Assembly: GCF_000739815.1 (NCBI RefSeq)
Contig: NZ_BBJJ01000008.1
Span: 124,001-188,000, forward strand
Direction: 5' to 3'
Origin: Paraburkholderia mimosarum LMG 23256 = NBRC 106338
Lineage (GTDB): Bacteria; Pseudomonadota; Gammaproteobacteria; Burkholderiales; Burkholderiaceae
DNA length: 64,000 nt
The notes beneath the pieces are model-generated. The model saw only the letters and a list, made by a program, of their open reading frames with translations, made no database searches and had not been told where the DNA came from. Positions within the stretch are counted from its first letter, which is position 1, and each line of letters starts with the position of its first letter. Shown here piece by piece: positions 52,416 to 61,656 of the stretch. A program made the translations under genes and the position numbers.

Positions 52416-54416
52416 TCAGGCGCGGTGCGGCCCGGCGATGCCGAGCTTCGCAATGCGCCGGTACAGCGTCGCGCGCGAGATGCCCAGCGCCTGCGCGGCC
52501 GCGTTGGGTCGCCAGCGGTGCGCCGTGAGCGCCGCGATGATGCGCTCACGCTCGACCTCCGGCGAGAGCGGCGCGGCGGGACGCGCGTATGCCGCGGCTG
52601 TCGGCGCGAGCGCGGGCAGGTTTTCGGCGAGATCCGCGCTCAGGTGCCGTGCCTCGACCCGCACCGTGTCGCAAACGGCGCATGCGTAGCGCATCGCATT
52701 GCGCAGTTGCCGCAGATTGCCGGGCCACGCGAACGCGGCGAGCCGCGCGGCGAGCGTGGCATCGAGTGCGAGCGGGCGGCCGGCGGCCTGTGCTTCTTCT
52801 GCGAACACGGTGTCGATGAGCGTCGCGATGTCACGGCGCTCGCGCAGCGGCGGCAGCGTGAGCACCGCGCCGCTCAAACGATAGTAGAGATCCTCGCGGA
52901 ACGCGCCAGATCTGGCCATTTGCGCGAGGTCCCGGTGTGTCGCGCAGATCACGTCGACATCGACGCGCAGCGGCGCTTCAGCGCCGAGCGGAAGCACCTC
53001 GCCTTCCGCGAGCACGCGCAGGAGGCGAGTCTGCAGCGTGAGCGGCATATCGCCGATTTCGTCGAGGAAGAGCGTGCCGCCGTCGGCCATCGCGATCTTG
53101 CCGCGCGCACCGTGGCGGCGCGCGCCGGTGAAGGCGCCCGGCGCATAGCCGAACAGCTCGCTTTCGATCAGCGATTCGGGCAGCGCGCCGCAGTTCACCG
53201 CGATGAAAGCCCGGTTGCTTCGTGCGCCTGCGTCGTGCATCGCGCGTGCGAACACTTCCTTGCCCGCGCCCGTTTCGCCGAGCAGCAGGATGGGCAGGCG
53301 CTTGCCTGCCACACGTTGCGCGATGCGGGCGTTTTCGGCCACGCGTGCGTCGGCGCTGCGCAGGAAGGGGCCGAGCGCGCTGCGATCGTATTCCTGCGCG
53401 TTGGTCGCGGATTCGCGCCGCAGCGGCATCGCGGCATGTGCCGCGCCGTGCCCGCCATGTCCGCTGTGTCCACTGTGTCCGCTGTGTCCGCCAGATCCGA
53501 GCGGCGCGCGAATGCGCGCGTAAAGCATCGAGCCGTTCGCGCGCAGACGCAGCGCCGCGATGGTCTCGATGCGCCCGATGTCGCGCAAATGCACATGCGA
53601 CGAATCGAAGATCTCGTCGATATGGCGAGGGCCGTCGAGACCCGGAATGCATTCGCGCGCGCGCCGGTTCGCGGCGACCACGTTGCCCATCTCATCGAAG
53701 GCGATCAGCATCTCGGGCTGCGCCTCGACGTAATTGCGGTTCTGGTGCCCAAAGAGGATCCAGCACGACGCCAGGCGATGCAGGAAATAGCCGTCCTCGA
53801 TGAGCGTCGCGCTCTGTCGCACGAGCTGGTTGACGATGCGCTGGCTCTCGCGATTGTCGGGCGAGTGCACGGCCGAAGCGTCGAGCACGCCGATCAGCTC
53901 GCCGCCCGGCGCGAAGATCGGTGCGGCGCTGCAGGTGAGCGTGGTGAACGCGGCGCGGAAATGATCGGTCTTGTGCACGGTGATGGGCGCGAGATCGGTC
54001 AGCACGCTGGCGATGCCGCAGGTGCCTTCCTCGCTCTCCGACCAGCAGGAGCCGATGTAGAGCCCCGCGTGCTTGAAGTCGTTGCGGCGCTCGCGGTCGA
54101 TGCGGTAATCGATGGTCACGCCGTGACCGTCGGTCAGCATCACGCAGTAGTCGGCCTCGCGCACCATGTCGTGCAAACGCGTGAGGCATTGGCCCGAGGC
54201 GCGCAGGAAGGACTCCTCGCGATCGCGGATCTCGCGCAGCTCGGCGGCGCTCAGCACGCGCGGGCCGATCACCGAGCCGGGATCGAGCTGATAGCGCTCG
54301 AACGAGCGCTGCCACGACGAGACGAGGCGCGGTGAACCGGACGGCGCGGGGAGCCGGCCTTCTACGGCGCCACGCACGCGCTCGGCGTGCCGGGTAGACG
54401 CAAGGGCGTTGGGCAT
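52416..54416 (-). CDS. acoR: Sigma-54-dependent activator, AcoR family
   Basis: A 666-residue enhancer-binding protein. The N-terminal AcoR/GAF-like sensory region (about 1-230) contains LRASGQCLTRLHDMVREADYCVMLTDGHGV and SCWSESEEGTCGIASVL. A PAS-like segment follows (235-300), then a Gly-His-Ser-rich linker (309-327). The AAA+ domain has Walker A GETGAGKE (380-387) and the sigma-54 contact loop GAFTGA (427-432). A Fis-type helix-turn-helix ends the protein (HRWRPNAAAQALGISRATLYRRI). It is divergent from acoXABC, which carries a -24/-12 promoter, so it should activate that operon in response to acetoin or acetaldehyde. Start ATG 54416; an upstream in-frame start is possible. Confidence 0.93.
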   Translation of the reverse strand: MPNALASTRHAERVRGAVEGRLPAPSGSPRLVSSWQRSFERYQLDPGSVIGPRVLSAAELREIRDREESFLRASGQCLTRLHDMVREADYCVMLTDGHGVTIDYRIDRERRNDFKHAGLYIGSCWSESEEGTCGIASVLTDLAPITVHKTDHFRAAFTTLTCSAAPIFAPGGELIGVLDASAVHSPDNRESQRIVNQLVRQSATLIEDGYFLHRLASCWILFGHQNRNYVEAQPEMLIAFDEMGNVVAANRRARECIPGLDGPRHIDEIFDSSHVHLRDIGRIETIAALRLRANGSMLYARIRAPLGSGGHSGHSGHSGHGGHGAAHAAMPLRRESATNAQEYDRSALGPFLRSADARVAENARIAQRVAGKRLPILLLGETGAGKEVFARAMHDAGARSNRAFIAVNCGALPESLIESELFGYAPGAFTGARRHGARGKIAMADGGTLFLDEIGDMPLTLQTRLLRVLAEGEVLPLGAEAPLRVDVDVICATHRDLAQMARSGAFREDLYYRLSGAVLTLPPLRERRDIATLIDTVFAEEAQAAGRPLALDATLAARLAAFAWPGNLRQLRNAMRYACAVCDTVRVEARHLSADLAENLPALAPTAAAYARPAAPLSPEVERERIIAALTAHRWRPNAAAQALGISRATLYRRIAKLGIAGPHRA
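53452..53487 (-). repeat. 9-bp tandem repeat in the acoR coding sequence
   Basis: CCGCCATGT, CCGCTGTGT, CCACTGTGT, CCGCTGTGT are consecutive. They encode the Gly-His-Ser repeats of the linker before the AAA+ domain. Copy change would alter linker length without shifting frame. Confidence 0.8.
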
Positions 54417-54551
54417 GAGCGGTTCCAGACGGTGGCTGGCGGACAACGGTCGCAAAAACGGCGAGATAACGTCACGTCGGACCGGAAAGCGTTCGGCGGG
54501 AGTCTTTTGTAGCACATCCTTTGCGCTCGATCACACCGCAGCGCAGCATGC

Positions 54552-54575
54552 GAGACGGTTGAGACGAACGTCTCA
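54552..54575 (+). promoter_or_regulatory. Putative upstream activator site (GAGACG repeats and dyad)
   Basis: GAGACG occurs at 54552-54557 and 54561-54566, followed by CGTCTC at 54569-54574. TGAGACG-AA-CGTCTCA (54560-54575) is a 7-bp dyad. It lies about 235-260 bp before the sigma-54 promoter, where enhancer-binding activators usually bind. Confidence 0.55.
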
Positions 54576-54691
54576 TCCCGCGGCGTATCGCGTTCGAGCA
54601 CGGGTCGGGACGCCGCTCGGGCAGGCTGCGCGGGGCTCTGCCCGTTTTCGTTCGGGTGAAGCGGCCACGGCGCATCCAGTGCTTTGCGCGC

Positions 54692-54709
54692 GCGAGACGG
54701 CCCGTGAGA
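54692..54709 (+). promoter_or_regulatory. Second putative upstream activator site (GAGACG pair)
   Basis: GAGACG at 54692-54697 and 54704-54709, 12 bp apart, about 110 bp before the sigma-54 promoter. It repeats the hexamer of the dyad at 54560-54575. Confidence 0.45.
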
Positions 54710-54809
54710 CGCACCGCGAGCCGCAAGCGGTGCTGGCGCGGTCGTGCGCAGTGGCCCGTGAGCCCCGTCACGCGGACTTCTGGATGTTCATGCGTTGTCT
54801 CGAACATCA

Positions 54810-54826
54810 TTGGCATGACGCTTGCA
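54810..54826 (+). promoter_or_regulatory. Sigma-54 (-24/-12) promoter of the aco operon
   Basis: TTGGCATGACGCTTGCA fits the consensus TGGCAYG-N4-TTGCW, with GG at 54812-54813 and GC at 54824-54825. It starts 78 bp upstream of acoX. Paired with an AcoR-type activator gene on the other side, it is very likely functional. Confidence 0.88.
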
Positions 54827-54887
54827 GAGTGCATGGGCAAAAGCGGAGCGCGGCATCTCAGCGTGCGACGCCAAGGAGACAAACCCC

Positions 54888-55955
54888 GTGACGACGCCCG
54901 TGACCGTAGGCGTGATCGCGAATCCCGCATCGGGCCGCGACATCCGCCGTCTGACCTCCCATGCATCCGTCTTTCCCACGGCGGAGAAGGCGAACATGGT
55001 CGTGCGCCTGCTCGCGGGTCTGGGCGCGCTTGGCGTCGCGCGCGTGCTCGCGCTGCGCGACAACACCGGCGTGGCCGCGCTGCTGCTGCGTGCGATCGAG
55101 ACCCACGCCGCCATTGCCACGCACGAGCGCTGGCCCGAGGTCGAGTTCATCGATTTGCCGGTGAGCGAGAGCGTGGCCGATACGCACGCCGGCGTCGATC
55201 ACATGGTGCGCGAGGAAGTCGCGCTCATTGCGGTCCTGGGCGGCGACGGCACCCACCGCGCGGTCGCGGCGCATTGCGGCGAGACGCCGCTGCTTGCGCT
55301 TTCCACCGGCACCAACAATGCGTTTCCCGAATTGCGCGAAGCCACCGTCGCGGGGCTCGCCGGTGCGCTCGTCGCGACGGGCGCGGTGCCGGCCGAGGCG
55401 GCGCTCGCGCGCAACAAGCGGCTCGTCGCGCGTTGCGTCGACGGACCATCGCGCGGGCGCGAAGAACTCGCGCTGGTCGATATTTGCGTGGCGCGTCAGC
55501 CGTTCATCGGTGCGCGCGCGATATCGGAAAGTTCGGATATCGAATCACTTTTCCTCGCCTTCGCCCCGTCCGACGGCATCGGGCTTTCGTCGATCGGCGG
55601 GGCATGGGCACCGGTCGGGCGAGATGCGTCGCATGGGCTGCACATGACCTTCGCCGAGCCAGGTGCCCCCGCGGGGGCGACTGCGGGCGTTCCGCTGCTT
55701 GCGCCGATCGCGCCAGGACGCGTTGCGCGACTGACGATGCGCACCTGTCAGCGCCTCGAAGTCGGCGTGGCGCTGCCGCTGGAAGCCGGCCACGGCACGC
55801 TCGCGTTCGACGGCGAGCGCGAGATCGAACCGGCGCGCGGCGACCGCTACGAAGTGACACTCGACTGGCAGGGCCCATTGACCGTCGATGTCGCGCGCAC
55901 GCTGCGATACGCGGCGTCGCATCAACTGTTGCGCGAGGCCGCCGCAAGCGTGTAG
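54888..55955 (+). CDS. acoX: AcoX, ATP-NAD-kinase-like protein of the acetoin operon
   Basis: A 355-residue protein with a diacylglycerol/NAD-kinase-like fold: VGVIANPASGRDIRRL at the N-terminus, VALIAVLGGDGTHRAVAAHCGETPLLALSTGTNNAFPE (the GGDGT motif) and an all-beta C-terminal half (LEVGVALPLEAGHGTLAFDGEREIEPARGDRYEV). It is encoded first in acoXABC operons, but its biochemical role is unproven. It starts at a GTG behind an AAGGAGAC site. Kinase-like motifs are present, but activity is not known. It lies directly downstream of the sigma-54 promoter. Confidence 0.92.
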   Translation: MTTPVTVGVIANPASGRDIRRLTSHASVFPTAEKANMVVRLLAGLGALGVARVLALRDNTGVAALLLRAIETHAAIATHERWPEVEFIDLPVSESVADTHAGVDHMVREEVALIAVLGGDGTHRAVAAHCGETPLLALSTGTNNAFPELREATVAGLAGALVATGAVPAEAALARNKRLVARCVDGPSRGREELALVDICVARQPFIGARAISESSDIESLFLAFAPSDGIGLSSIGGAWAPVGRDASHGLHMTFAEPGAPAGATAGVPLLAPIAPGRVARLTMRTCQRLEVGVALPLEAGHGTLAFDGEREIEPARGDRYEVTLDWQGPLTVDVARTLRYAASHQLLREAAASV

Positions 55956-56066
55956 CGGCCGGGCGCGGTTCCCCAACGCGTAGTCAACAGAAGGAGACGA
56001 GGTGGTTTCGCTTTCCATCAGGCGCAGATGCACTTCCACCAGCAGGCATACCCACAGGAGACAACC

Positions 56067-57044
56067 ATGTCTATTCAGTTGAACAAGGAGCAGTTGCTAA
56101 CCGCGTATCGCTCGATGCGCACGATCCGCGAATTCGAGGAGCGGCTGCACGTCGAGTTCGCGACCGGCGACATTCCGGGCTTCGTGCACCTCTATGCGGG
56201 CGAGGAGGCGTCCGCCGTCGGCACTATGAGCCATCTGAACGATACCGACTACGTAGCCACCACGCACCGGGGGCACGGCCATTGCATCGCGAAGGGCGTG
56301 GACGTGCGCGAAATGATGGCCGAGATCTATGGCCGGGCCACGGGCTCATGCCGCGGCAAAGGCGGCTCGATGCACATCGCCGACCTGTCGAAAGGCATGC
56401 TGGGCGCAAACGGCATCGTCGGCGCGGGAGGTCCCCTGACCTGCGGTGCGGCGCTCGCCGCCAAACAGAAGAAGACCGGCGGCGTGGGCGTGTGCTTCTT
56501 CGGCGATGGCGCATCGAACCAGGGTGTGATCTTCGAGTCGATGAACCTGGCCTCGGTGTGGCGCCTGCCGGTGATCTTCGTCGCGGAAAACAACGGTTAT
56601 GCCGAGGCGACGTCGTCCACCTGGTCGGTCGCGGCCGACAACATCGCAGACCGCGCGAACGGCTTTGGCATGCCGGGCGTGATCGTCGACGGCTTCGACT
56701 TCTTTGCCGTGCACGAGGCGCTGGGTGAAGCCATCGCGCGAGCGCGTAGCGGCGGCGGGCCGACGCTCGTGGAAATGAAGCTTTCGCGCTATTTCGGCCA
56801 CTTCGAGGGCGACGCGCAGACCTATCGCGCGCCCGGCGAAGTGCAGAAGCTGCGCGAGGAAAAGGATTGCCTCAAGCGTTTCGAGGAGCGAGTGATGCGC
56901 GCCGAACTCGCGAGCAGCGACGATCTGCGCAAGGTGGATGCCGAAGTGAAGCAACTGATCGATGATGCGGTCGCGCAGGCCAAGGCCGCACCGCTGCCGC
57001 CGGCCGACGCGCTGCTCACCGACGTGTACGTTTCATATCCTTGA
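56067..57044 (+). CDS. acoA: Acetoin dehydrogenase E1 alpha subunit AcoA
   Basis: A 325-residue ThDP-dependent E1 alpha subunit. Motifs are EERLHVEFATGDIPGFVHLYAGEEASAVG, THRGHGHCIAKG, GRATGSCRGKGGSMHIAD and the ThDP/Mg motif GDGASNQGVIFESMNLASVWRLPVIFVAENN. With AcoB it cleaves acetoin into acetaldehyde and an acetyl group that passes to AcoC. The ATG at 56067 has an AGGAG site. It is followed by acoB at 49 bp. Confidence 0.96.
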   Translation: MSIQLNKEQLLTAYRSMRTIREFEERLHVEFATGDIPGFVHLYAGEEASAVGTMSHLNDTDYVATTHRGHGHCIAKGVDVREMMAEIYGRATGSCRGKGGSMHIADLSKGMLGANGIVGAGGPLTCGAALAAKQKKTGGVGVCFFGDGASNQGVIFESMNLASVWRLPVIFVAENNGYAEATSSTWSVAADNIADRANGFGMPGVIVDGFDFFAVHEALGEAIARARSGGGPTLVEMKLSRYFGHFEGDAQTYRAPGEVQKLREEKDCLKRFEERVMRAELASSDDLRKVDAEVKQLIDDAVAQAKAAPLPPADALLTDVYVSYP

Positions 57045-57093
57045 GCGCTGCCTGCTCAGGTAATCAGGATCCCATATCAATAAGGAGACGGAA

Positions 57094-58098
57094 ATGGCAC
57101 GGAAAATCACCTATTCGCAGGCGATCAACGAAGCGCTTGCCCAGGAGATGGGGCGCGACGAGAGCGTGATCGTGATGGGCGAGGACAATGCGGGCGGCGC
57201 AGGCGCGCCGGGCGAGCAGGACGCGTGGGGCGGCGTCCTCGGCGTGACGAAGGGGCTGTACGGCAAGTTTCCGGGGCGCGTGCTCGATACGCCGCTCTCG
57301 GAGGGCGGCTTCATCGGCGCGGCCGTGGGCGCGGCGGCGTGCGGCATGCGGCCGGTGGCGGAGTTGATGTTCATCGACTTCATGGGCGTGTGCTTCGACC
57401 AGATCTTCAACCAGGCGGCGAAGTTCCGCTACATGTTCGGCGGCAAGGCGGTCACGCCGGTTGTGATCCGCACCATGTACGGTGCGGGACTGCGCGCCGC
57501 GGCACAGCATTCGCAGATGCTGACCTCGCTCTTTACGCATATTCCGGGGCTCAAGGTCGTGTGCCCGGCCACGCCCTATGACGCAAAAGGCCTCATGATC
57601 GAGGCCATTCGCGACAACGACCCGGTCATTTTCTGCGAGCATAAGCTGCTCTACACGATGGAAGGTGACGTTCCGGAGGAATCCTATTCGATTCCGTTTG
57701 GCGAAGCCAACATCGTGCGCGACGGCGACGACATCACGATCGTCACGTATGGACGAATGGTCCACTACGCGCTCGACGCCGCACAGAAGCTCGCGAAAGA
57801 CGGCATCGAGGCAGACGTGATCGACCTGCGCACGACCTCACCGCTCGACGAGGAGACGATCCTCGAAAGCGCGCGCCGCACGGGCCGGGTCGTCGTCGTC
57901 GACGAAGCGAATCCGCGCTGCTCGATCGCGACGGACATTGCCGCCCTCGTCGGGCAAAAGGCGTTCAGTGCGCTCAAGGCTCCGGTCGGCATGGTCACGG
58001 CGCCGCACACGCCGGTGCCGTTCGCGGCGTCGCTCGAAGATCTCTATATCCCGTCGGCGGAAAAGATCGCCGAAGCCGCGCGCGCTGCAAGGAGCTGA
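57094..58098 (+). CDS. acoB: Acetoin dehydrogenase E1 beta subunit AcoB
   Basis: A 334-residue E1 beta subunit of 2-oxo-acid-dehydrogenase-like complexes. Typical stretches are GEDNAGGAGAPGEQDAWGGVLGVTKGLYGKFPGRVLDTPLSEGGFIGAAVGAA, LMFIDFMGVCFDQIFNQAAKFRYMFGGKAVTPVVIRTMYGAG and the C-terminal VIDLRTTSPLDEETILESARRTGRVVVVDEAN. It pairs with AcoA. The stop lies 4 bp before acoC. Confidence 0.96.
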   Translation: MARKITYSQAINEALAQEMGRDESVIVMGEDNAGGAGAPGEQDAWGGVLGVTKGLYGKFPGRVLDTPLSEGGFIGAAVGAAACGMRPVAELMFIDFMGVCFDQIFNQAAKFRYMFGGKAVTPVVIRTMYGAGLRAAAQHSQMLTSLFTHIPGLKVVCPATPYDAKGLMIEAIRDNDPVIFCEHKLLYTMEGDVPEESYSIPFGEANIVRDGDDITIVTYGRMVHYALDAAQKLAKDGIEADVIDLRTTSPLDEETILESARRTGRVVVVDEANPRCSIATDIAALVGQKAFSALKAPVGMVTAPHTPVPFAASLEDLYIPSAEKIAEAARAARS

Positions 58099-58102
58099 AG
58101 TC

Positions 58103-59224
58103 ATGCCGATCCACATGATCACGATGCCCAAATGGGGCCTTTCGATGGAGCAGGGCCAGGTGAACGGGTGGCTCAAGTCGCCAGGCGAGACGGTCACCAA
58201 GGGCGATGAACTGCTCGACGTCGAATCGGACAAGATCGCCTCGGGGGTCGAGTGTGCATTCGAGGGCGTGTTGCGACGGCAGATCGCCAAAGAGGGCGAC
58301 ACCCTCCCGGTCGGTGCGCTGCTGGGCGTGGTAGCCGATGCCGAAGCGGCCGACGCCGATATCGACGCCGCAGTGGCCGAATTCCAGCGCGACTTCGTGC
58401 CGGCGCAGGCAGGCGATGCCGACGCGGGACCGCAGCCGGAGAAGATGCAGATCGGCGGCAGGACCCTGCGCTACCTGAAGCAGGGAGAAGCCGAGGGCGT
58501 GCCCGTCGTCCTGATCCACGGCTTTGGCGGCGATCTCAACAACTGGCTCTTCAATCACACTGATCTGGCGGCGGAGCGCACCGTCTGGGCACTCGATCTG
58601 CCGGGCCACGGTGAATCGGGCAAGGCCGTCGAGAGCGGGAGCCTCGACGAGCTTGCGCAGAGCGTGATTGCATTTCTCGACGCGCAGAAGATCGACCGCG
58701 CGCATCTCGTTGGGCACTCGCTGGGCGGCGCGGTGGCCATGGCGGTGGCCGAGAGCGCGCAGCAGCGTGTGGCCTCGCTCGCGCTGATCTCGAGCGCCGG
58801 CCTTGGCGGCGAGATCGACGGGGCGTACATCGAGGGCTTCGTCACGGCGGCAAACCGCAATGCGCTCAAGCCGCATGTGACGAAACTGTTCGCCGATCCC
58901 GCGCTGGTCACGCGTCAGCTGGTCGAGGACCTCGTGAAGTACAAGCGGCTAGAAGGCGTGCAGGCCGCGCTCGGCATGATCGCGGGGCAGGCGTTCGCGG
59001 GCGGCGCGCAGCGGCATGTCTTCCGCGAGCGCCTCGCCTCGCTCGCTCCGCGCACGCTCGTGATCTGGGGGGAGGCCGACCAGATCATCCCGGCGCGCCA
59101 TGCGCAGGGGCTGCCTTCGCAGGTGCACGTGGAGATGATCCCGGGCAAGGGGCACATGGTGCAGATGGAGGCTGCGCAGGAGGTCAATCGCCTGCTCAAG
59201 GCCTTCCTCGACGAAGGAGCCTGA
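58103..59224 (+). CDS. acoC: AcoC, lipoyl domain fused to an alpha/beta hydrolase
   Basis: A 373-residue E2 component. The lipoyl domain is at about 1-80 with the lipoylated Lys44 in VESDKIAS. A linker leads to an alpha/beta-hydrolase domain (about 115-373) with nucleophile Ser206 in GHSLGG and a late Asp/His pair in VIWGEADQI and GKGHMVQME. This is the known AcoC architecture of Ralstonia and Pseudomonas, unlike the catalytic acyltransferase of pyruvate dehydrogenase E2. No E3 gene (acoL) is in the window, so the complex may borrow a general dihydrolipoamide dehydrogenase. Confidence 0.95.
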   Translation: MPIHMITMPKWGLSMEQGQVNGWLKSPGETVTKGDELLDVESDKIASGVECAFEGVLRRQIAKEGDTLPVGALLGVVADAEAADADIDAAVAEFQRDFVPAQAGDADAGPQPEKMQIGGRTLRYLKQGEAEGVPVVLIHGFGGDLNNWLFNHTDLAAERTVWALDLPGHGESGKAVESGSLDELAQSVIAFLDAQKIDRAHLVGHSLGGAVAMAVAESAQQRVASLALISSAGLGGEIDGAYIEGFVTAANRNALKPHVTKLFADPALVTRQLVEDLVKYKRLEGVQAALGMIAGQAFAGGAQRHVFRERLASLAPRTLVIWGEADQIIPARHAQGLPSQVHVEMIPGKGHMVQMEAAQEVNRLLKAFLDEGA

Positions 59225-59226
59225 GC

Positions 59227-60225
59227 ATGGAGGCCGCTACGTCTCATACGTCTCGATCGTCCAGTACGGCGCTGGGCCAGGAGGGCTTGCGCAGCCGCGA
59301 GAAGCTCGCGCGGATTCCGGTGAAGATCGTGCCAACCTCCGGCACGGACGCGGTCTTGCCGAAGCCTGCCTGGCTGCGCGCCCGCCCGCTCATGAGCGAG
59401 ACTGTCGCGGGCGTGGCGGCCGTCTTGCGCGAACACCGGCTTCATTCGGTGTGCGAAGAAGCGATGTGCCCGAACATCGGCGAATGCTTTGCGCAGCGCA
59501 CGGCGACATTCATGATCATGGGCGGGCTGTGCACGCGGCGCTGTCCGTTCTGCGACGTCGCGCACGGGCGGCCCGCGCCGCTCGATGAGGAGGAGCCTGC
59601 GCATCTCGCGGCGGCAGTTGGGGCGCTGGGTTTGCGTCACGTGGTGATTACGTCGGTCGATCGCGACGACTTGCGCGATGGGGGCGCGGCGCATTTCGCA
59701 CGTTGCATCGCACGGGTGCGCGAGTGCGTGCCGGGCATCGGCGTCGAGGTGCTGACGCCCGATTTTCGCGGCCGCATCCAGCGTGCCATCGAGGCACTTT
59801 CGCTCGCGTGGCCTGACGTGTTCAACCACAACGTCGAGACCGTGCCTTCGCTTTATCGCGCCGCGCGGCCGGGCGCAGATTATTGCGGCTCGCTCGATCT
59901 GCTGGCGCGCGCGAAAGCGGCGAACGGCGCGCTCGTCACGAAGTCAGGGTTAATGGTTGGGCTGGGCGAAACCAATGGGGAGTTGCTCGCGACGATGCGT
60001 GATTTGCGTGGCCATCGCGTAGATGTGCTAACGATTGGGCAGTATCTCGCGCCGTCCCGGTTTCACTTGCCGGTGAAACGTTACGTGCATCCCGACGAAT
60101 TCGCGGCGTTGCGCAATGAGGGCCTCGCGATGGGCTTCAGCGAGGTCGTGGCCGGGCCTCTCGTGCGCTCGTCGTATCACGCGGCGCAGACGGTGCAGGC
60201 GGCGCGGCAGGCCTTGCCGCGGTGA
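59227..60225 (+). CDS. lipA: Lipoyl synthase, probably dedicated to AcoC
   Basis: A 332-residue radical SAM enzyme inserting sulfur at C6 and C8 of octanoyl groups. The auxiliary cluster motif is [12 protein letters not shown] (C-x4-C-x5-C), the radical SAM motif CTRRCPFC (C-x3-C-x2-C), and the C-terminal RSSY-type end reads VRSSYHA. It starts 2 bp after the acoC stop (TGAGCATGG), so it is in the same operon. A housekeeping lipA is normally paired with lipB elsewhere in Burkholderiales genomes, so this is likely a second copy for the aco complex; that other copy is not in the window. Confidence 0.93.
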   Translation: MEAATSHTSRSSSTALGQEGLRSREKLARIPVKIVPTSGTDAVLPKPAWLRARPLMSETVAGVAAVLREHRLHSVCEEAMCPNIGECFAQRTATFMIMGGLCTRRCPFCDVAHGRPAPLDEEEPAHLAAAVGALGLRHVVITSVDRDDLRDGGAAHFARCIARVRECVPGIGVEVLTPDFRGRIQRAIEALSLAWPDVFNHNVETVPSLYRAARPGADYCGSLDLLARAKAANGALVTKSGLMVGLGETNGELLATMRDLRGHRVDVLTIGQYLAPSRFHLPVKRYVHPDEFAALRNEGLAMGFSEVVAGPLVRSSYHAAQTVQAARQALPR

Positions 60226-60281
60226 GGGGGGATTGCAACTAACTGCCATCCTGTCTCGCGCCATCGAGTGACACCCGCCGG

Positions 60282-61649
60282 CTATCCGCCCCGACGCAGA
60301 TGCCACGCACTCACGCGCGAGAGATAAAGCAGGAGTCCAGCACCGGCCATCAGGAGGCTCGCCAGGTTGGCGAGCCAGAAACCGCGCGCGCCCGTCGCCC
60401 AGACGGGTATCGTGCCCGTCACGTCGAAACCCAGTGCATAGCCGCCGCCGAGCCCCACGCCCCACAATGCGACCGCATAGATGAGGGTCGGCACGACCGC
60501 GACCTTGTAGGCACGCAAGGCAAAGGCCGTGGTGATCTGCAGCGCGTCGAAGACGTGATAGCAGGTGACGATGGCGACGAGCGGCATGGCCGCGGCCACC
60601 ACCGTGGGGTCGGGCGTATACCCGCCGATGACGAGTGGCCGAAGCACGAACACAATCGCGCCGTAGCAGCAGGCGATCGCCACGGCCGTCGCCACGCCGT
60701 GCCTCGCGAGGGTGCGAGCCTCGGCCGGGCGATTGCCGCCCAGCGCCTGGGCGACCAGCGTCGAAGTCGCGACGCCGATGGAAAGCGGCGTCATGTAGAG
60801 CACCGCGCCGATGTTCCCGGCGATCTGATGCCCGGCGAGCGTGGTCGTTCCCATGCGCGCGATGAAGATCGCCATGAACGTGTACGAGGTCACCTCGATG
60901 AGGTACGAGAGCCCCATCGGAATGCCGAGCTTGAGCAATTCGGCCTGGCGCTTCCACTCGGGCCAGCAGAAGTGCCTGAAGATTTCGAACGGCGCGAACA
61001 CGTCGAAGCGCGTGAGCGCCAGCACCGCGCAAACGGCGAGCACCCAGTTGATCGACGTGCTCGCGAGCGCGCAGCCCGGGCCGCCGAGGGCCGGCACGCC
61101 GAGACCGCCGAAGATGAGCCAAGTGTTGAGCGGCACCTTGAGCGCGAGCGCGCCGACTTGCAGGAACATCACGAGTCGCGGCCGTCCTACGGCATTGGCG
61201 AGCGAACTGTAGATCCGAAAAGCCAGCGCTGCGGGCAGCCCGAACGAGAGCAGCCGCAGATAGCCGATCGTGCGCTCGCGCAGCGCCTCTGGTGCGTGCG
61301 CGAGGTCGAGCAGCGGGCCGGGAAAGTAGAGGACCGCGAAGCCGAGCGCCATCAGCACGAGTGCTAGCCAGAATGCCTGGCGCACTTCGAGGCCGATTTC
61401 GATGTCCTTGCGCGCGCCATAGAGCTGAGCCGCGACGGGCTGCAGCGCGCTGAGAATGCCGGTGAGGGCGATATAAACCGAGACGTAGATCGACGAGCCC
61501 AGACCGAGCGCCGCGAGATCGAGCGCCGAGTACCGGCCGACCATCGCGGTGTCGATCACGCCGAAGGCGATGATCGCGAGCTGGCCGATCAGCACCGGCC
61601 ACGCGAGCGCAGCGATGCGCCGGACGTCGCCGAGGAGTGAGGGTGGCAC
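60282..61649 (-). CDS. norM: MATE-family multidrug/Na+ antiporter, NorM-like
   Basis: A 455-residue integral membrane protein with 12 predicted membrane segments. The conserved start is SLLGDVRRIAALAWPVLIGQLAIIAFGVIDTAMVGRYSALDLAALGLG, typical of NorM-type MATE proteins. The GTG at 61649 is chosen because it lies just past the end of the upstream glycosyltransferase (stop at 61657), with a GAGG site; a longer frame running into that gene is a shadow. It would export drugs or metabolites using a Na+ or proton gradient. The substrate is unknown. Confidence 0.92.
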   Translation of the reverse strand: MPPSLLGDVRRIAALAWPVLIGQLAIIAFGVIDTAMVGRYSALDLAALGLGSSIYVSVYIALTGILSALQPVAAQLYGARKDIEIGLEVRQAFWLALVLMALGFAVLYFPGPLLDLAHAPEALRERTIGYLRLLSFGLPAALAFRIYSSLANAVGRPRLVMFLQVGALALKVPLNTWLIFGGLGVPALGGPGCALASTSINWVLAVCAVLALTRFDVFAPFEIFRHFCWPEWKRQAELLKLGIPMGLSYLIEVTSYTFMAIFIARMGTTTLAGHQIAGNIGAVLYMTPLSIGVATSTLVAQALGGNRPAEARTLARHGVATAVAIACCYGAIVFVLRPLVIGGYTPDPTVVAAAMPLVAIVTCYHVFDALQITTAFALRAYKVAVVPTLIYAVALWGVGLGGGYALGFDVTGTIPVWATGARGFWLANLASLLMAGAGLLLYLSRVSAWHLRRGG

Positions 61650-61656
61650 CGCGGCC

